This document shows positions 60,921-64,000 of a stretch of DNA of 64,000 nt, piece by piece (positions within the stretch are counted from its first letter, which is position 1; every line of letters starts with the position of its first letter). The DNA is from Pelosinus sp. IPA-1 (GTDB lineage Bacteria > Bacillota > Negativicutes > DSM-13327). A model generated the notes under the pieces. That model did no database searches and was not told where the DNA came from. It worked only from the letters and a program-made list of their open reading frames with translations. The stretch is from the NCBI RefSeq assembly GCF_030269905.1, contig NZ_BSVC01000008.1:62001-126000 (forward strand), in the 5' to 3' direction. A program made the position numbers and the translations under genes.

Positions 60921-62837
60921 GTGATTACATTAAATTTACGACAAAAAGAATTAATCAGACTACTTATCCTAGAAAATGATTTTAGACCAATTAAATATTA
61001 TTCAGAAGTTCTTAGAGTATCTGATAAAACACTATCAAAGGATATAAACTTTATCGAAAATTATCTGAAAAATCAAATGATTGTTATTGTGCGAAAACCT
61101 GGTATAGGAATACAAATGATAATTACAAATCATCAAAAAATAAATTTATTAAATAAAATCAATACCAATTTAGAGGCCGTTGATCCATTATCAATTAAAA
61201 ACCGAAGAACCGAAATTCTAAAATTGCTCATTACAAAATCAAATGAAAGTACATCAATTCAGAAGTTAGCAGATATTTATTATGTTAGTAAAGCATCTAT
61301 TGTAAACGATTTTAAATTTATAGAAGATTGGTTACATAATCATGGCATTACTCTCATTAAAAGTATTGAAGGTACGAAAATTAATGGTTCGGAAGTAAAT
61401 ATTAGAAAAGCAATTGCGTCAATTACTAATGAATTACTCAATGATAATAATGATAGTTTTAATTTAAGTAATCTATCTAGGCTTGATGCACAGACAATTA
61501 ATGGATTATCTAATATTTTTGCTATTGATTTAATACTATACATTGAAAAAATATTAATTGAATTAGAAAAATCATTAGAATATACGATTGGTGACCCATA
61601 TTACACTAACTTGTTGACCCATATTCTTATATGTATAAAAAGAGTAAGTGAAGGGAACCAAATTCAAGAACAGAATCGAAACATTGTACCATTCCTATCT
61701 ACAGATGATGTTATATATGAAAGTGCTACTAAGTTAGCGCTAAAAATTTATGAGAAATGCAACATTAAAATTAACGATTCAGAAATCTACTACATTTACC
61801 AATATTTAGTTTCCTGTGGTTTAGGACAAGGATCAGTAGCAAAATCATTACTAATTGAAAAAGATTATGAAGTAAAATATATTGACATAATCAATCTTTT
61901 AATAAAAGATGTATCGGATATTTTAAAATTTGATTTAACAAAGGACTCCTTATTACATGAGGGGTTGATGTTACATATTCGTCCTATGTTAAATCGCTTA
62001 AAATATAACATTCAAATCAAGAATCCATTATTAAAAGAAATCCAAGAAACATGTACTGAAATTTTAAGTATATGTCAGGTAGTTTTACATTTTATTAGCA
62101 GAAAATTCAATCTAAACCAGATTAGTCTGGATGAAATTGGGTACTTAGTTACCTACTTCCAAGCAGCTATTGAGAGAGGGATAAGTTATAAAAAGGTAAT
62201 TGTCGTTTGTCATAGTGGTTATGGAACTTCCCAATTATTAACAACGAGATTAAGAAGAGCATTCCCTCAATGGCAAGTTGAAGGTGTAGTATCGGACCAT
62301 AAATTAAAGACGATAAATTTAGAGGATATTGACTTTATTATTTCAACTGTTCATTTAACGATTAAAGAAAAACCATACATGCTTGTTTCAGCCTTATTAA
62401 GCGAAAAAGATATTAAAAATATTAAGAGTATGTTGATTGAAGATTCATTTGAAAATACTAAAAGCAATCTTCAATTGGAAAATATTAATAGTTTGAGTTC
62501 TGAAACTGAGATATACATCAATATAGAAAGTGAAACAGTTATTAATAAAATAGAAAATAGTAATGGGAAAAAGTTATCCTTTTGCAAAATTGAATTTGGA
62601 ACGGAAATACAAGTTTTTTTAACCGAAAATGCTGATGTTACAGGTCTTGCAATTCAAATCGTGAACAATCAGAAAGAAAATCGTGGTATGAATTTTTATA
62701 TTCTTAATAATGATTATGAAATTTTGAAAAATCTAGTGATGGAAATATATCATTTATACAAATCCAAGAATGAAATGAATTATTTATTAGAATGTACTCG
62801 TGCTATCGATGTGAGACGTTTCGTAATGGAAAGATGA
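60921..62837 (+). CDS. PRD-containing transcriptional activator, MtlR/BglG type
   Basis: This 638-residue regulator has two N-terminal HTHs (about 5-60 and 90-150), PRD1 (about 190-295), PRD2 (about 310-405), an EIIB-like domain with 'VVCHSGYGTSQLL' (about 430-510), and a divergent EIIA-like C-terminus. PTS phosphorylation would tune its activity. PRD1 and PRD2 keep the first His ('NLLTHILI', 'LMLHIRPML') but have Gln or Tyr where the second His is usual ('YIYQYLV', 'LVTYFQAA'). It heads the fructose-family PTS operon. Confidence 0.87.
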   Translation: MITLNLRQKELIRLLILENDFRPIKYYSEVLRVSDKTLSKDINFIENYLKNQMIVIVRKPGIGIQMIITNHQKINLLNKINTNLEAVDPLSIKNRRTEILKLLITKSNESTSIQKLADIYYVSKASIVNDFKFIEDWLHNHGITLIKSIEGTKINGSEVNIRKAIASITNELLNDNNDSFNLSNLSRLDAQTINGLSNIFAIDLILYIEKILIELEKSLEYTIGDPYYTNLLTHILICIKRVSEGNQIQEQNRNIVPFLSTDDVIYESATKLALKIYEKCNIKINDSEIYYIYQYLVSCGLGQGSVAKSLLIEKDYEVKYIDIINLLIKDVSDILKFDLTKDSLLHEGLMLHIRPMLNRLKYNIQIKNPLLKEIQETCTEILSICQVVLHFISRKFNLNQISLDEIGYLVTYFQAAIERGISYKKVIVVCHSGYGTSQLLTTRLRRAFPQWQVEGVVSDHKLKTINLEDIDFIISTVHLTIKEKPYMLVSALLSEKDIKNIKSMLIEDSFENTKSNLQLENINSLSSETEIYINIESETVINKIENSNGKKLSFCKIEFGTEIQVFLTENADVTGLAIQIVNNQKENRGMNFYILNNDYEILKNLVMEIYHLYKSKNEMNYLLECTRAIDVRRFVMER

Positions 62838-62855
62838 AAGGAAGGTAATGATATT

Positions 62856-63308
62856 ATGGATTTATCAAAAGTTATAAAAAGTGAAACTATTAAGTTGGAC
62901 ATGGAAGCGACGACGAAAGAGGAGGTCATACAAGAATTAACGGAGTTATTGTTTAGAGCAAATGCGATATCGAATAAAGAAAAATTTTTAACTGATGTAT
63001 ATCATCGGGAATCAATGGGAACAACGGGTATTGGCAATGGCATTTCCATTCCACATGGAAAATCAAAATTTGTTAACAAAACATCAATTGCTATTGGCAG
63101 AACGAAAAAAGATATTGAATGGGGAAGTCTAGATGAAAAACCTGTTCGTTTTATTATTCTATTTGCGGTTACAGAAGAAGATAAAAATACTACTCATATT
63201 CAGTTGCTAGCAAAAGTAGCTAGCAATTTAGGCGATGATGATGTCTGTGCTAATTTACTAATAGCCAAATCACCTGAAGAAGTTTTAGATATATTTTCGG
63301 CAAGGTGA
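62856..63308 (+). CDS. PTS fructose-family EIIA component
   Basis: This 150-residue EIIA domain has the phosphorylated His in 'GNGISIPHGKSKFVNKTSIA'. It accepts phosphate from HPr and passes it to EIIB. It lies 18 bases after the regulator and 24 before EIIB. Sugar specificity is not readable. Confidence 0.93.
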   Translation: MDLSKVIKSETIKLDMEATTKEEVIQELTELLFRANAISNKEKFLTDVYHRESMGTTGIGNGISIPHGKSKFVNKTSIAIGRTKKDIEWGSLDEKPVRFIILFAVTEEDKNTTHIQLLAKVASNLGDDDVCANLLIAKSPEEVLDIFSAR

Positions 63309-63332
63309 TTTAAAAAAGAAAGGAGGGATATT

Positions 63333-63644
63333 ATGAGAATCGTGGGAATTGCAGCTTGTACTTCAGGTATTGCTCATACTTATATTGCAAAAGAAAAATT
63401 AATGAAAGCGGCTAAAGAATTAGGACATGAAGTTCACATTGAAACCCAAGGGACAATCGGGATCGAGAATGAATTGACAGATAGTGACATTAAAAATGCT
63501 GATGTAGTAATTGTAGCTGCAGATATCAATGTTGGCGGCAAAGAAAGATTTATAGGTAAAAAAATTGTAAATATTCCAACTCATATTGCAATTAAATCAC
63601 CAAAAGCTCTAATCATAAAAATCCAAGCTGACTTAGGACTATAA
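63333..63644 (+). CDS. PTS fructose-family EIIB component
   Basis: This 103-residue EIIB domain has the phosphorylated Cys in 'AACTSGIAHTYIAKEKL' and 'ETQGTIGIENELT'. It starts after GAAAGGAGGG and is followed by the IIC gene. Confidence 0.93.
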   Translation: MRIVGIAACTSGIAHTYIAKEKLMKAAKELGHEVHIETQGTIGIENELTDSDIKNADVVIVAADINVGGKERFIGKKIVNIPTHIAIKSPKALIIKIQADLGL

Positions 63645-63663
63645 TTAGAGGAGAGATATTACT

Positions 63664-64000
63664 ATGTTAAAAAAATTACAACTTAAAAAACATGCACTGA
63701 CTGGTATTTCTTATATGTTGCCACTAGTTGTAACAGCAGGTCTCCTTATTGCTATTGGGAATCTCTCAGGAGGATCCGTAGTAAAAAATTATAAAGAAGC
63801 TTATTCAATTGCTGATGCTCTTGTTTCTCTTGGTGTATTTGGAATGGGTTTAATTGTTCCTGTAATAGCAAGTGCGATTGCCTATTCAATTGCTGATCGT
63901 CCAGGGATTGCTCCAGGGTTAATGATGGGCATGATTGCAAATGCAATTGGCGCAGGATTCTTAGGTGGTATGCTAGGGGGATATATTGTTGGCTACTTCG
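63664..64000 (+). CDS. PTS fructose-family EIIC permease, N-terminal part
   Basis: The frame opens at ATG 63664 behind GAGGAGAG and runs off the right edge after 112 residues. It starts with a basic stretch followed by helices ('HALTGISYMLPLVVTAGLLI', 'GIAPGLMMGMIANAIGAGFL'), typical of fructose-class EIIC. It is the membrane transport part of the system encoded here. Confidence 0.92.
   Translation, partial: MLKKLQLKKHALTGISYMLPLVVTAGLLIAIGNLSGGSVVKNYKEAYSIADALVSLGVFGMGLIVPVIASAIAYSIADRPGIAPGLMMGMIANAIGAGFLGGMLGGYIVGYF

Overview
The window looks like a chromosome segment of a low-GC, probably anaerobic Firmicute. I infer a Negativicutes (Sporomusaceae/Pelosinus-like) host. The basis is gene content and order: a CggR-led glycolytic operon; a pyruvate kinase with an extra phosphohistidine domain; a membrane pyrophosphatase; secG and an esterase/rnr/smpB/ssrA block. 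The species cannot be fixed from sequence alone.

Host core, about 1-20.1 kb. The left edge holds the end of pyk. The glycolytic operon cggR-gap-pgk-tpiA-gpmI-eno follows, with a CggR-type operator in front of cggR and a strong terminator after eno. Next come a divergent CdaR-type regulator and glycerate kinase, then secG, hppA, a beta-carbonic anhydrase, and the block esterase - thioesterase - rnr - smpB - DMT permease - ssrA (tmRNA). Three copies of a dispersed inverted repeat with ACCACAGAG/ACCACAAAG-type ends lie in host intergenic gaps.

Prophage, 20.13-54.05 kb. A complete-looking contractile-tailed (PBSX/XkdK-T type) prophage is inserted exactly at the 3' end of ssrA. It is bounded by a 24-bp att repeat with two mismatches. 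From left to right: a large serine integrase whose reading frame ends inside tmRNA; a lysogeny switch with three palindromic operators; an HUH replication protein; ParA/ParB; small early genes; a small serine resolvase; HNH nucleases; terminase, portal, ClpP-like protease and HK97 capsid; head-tail connectors; sheath and tube; tail chaperone with frameshift; tape measure; baseplate; tail fibre; and a lysis cassette. Two canonical -1 slippery heptamers (A_AAA_AAG at the end of the capsid gene, A_AAA_AAC at the end of the tail chaperone gene) sit where translation in the -1 frame would add an Ig-like domain and a chaperone extension.

Second island, 54.05-60.47 kb. Further fragments like the tmRNA 3' end occur at about 54.13, 58.99 and 60.47 kb. 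The last is followed at once by a very strong hairpin terminator, as expected for the original tmRNA downstream region. So 54.05-60.47 kb is probably older DNA inserted at the same site. It carries an IS1182-like remnant, an AraC regulator, a ROK regulator, a PHP-domain protein, a structured non-coding stretch, a DUF4365-like nuclease with a small partner, and a two-gene membrane/beta-rich cassette.

Right end, 60.5-64 kb. Host DNA resumes with a MtlR/BglG-type PRD regulator and a fructose-family PTS operon (IIA, IIB and the start of IIC), cut by the window edge.
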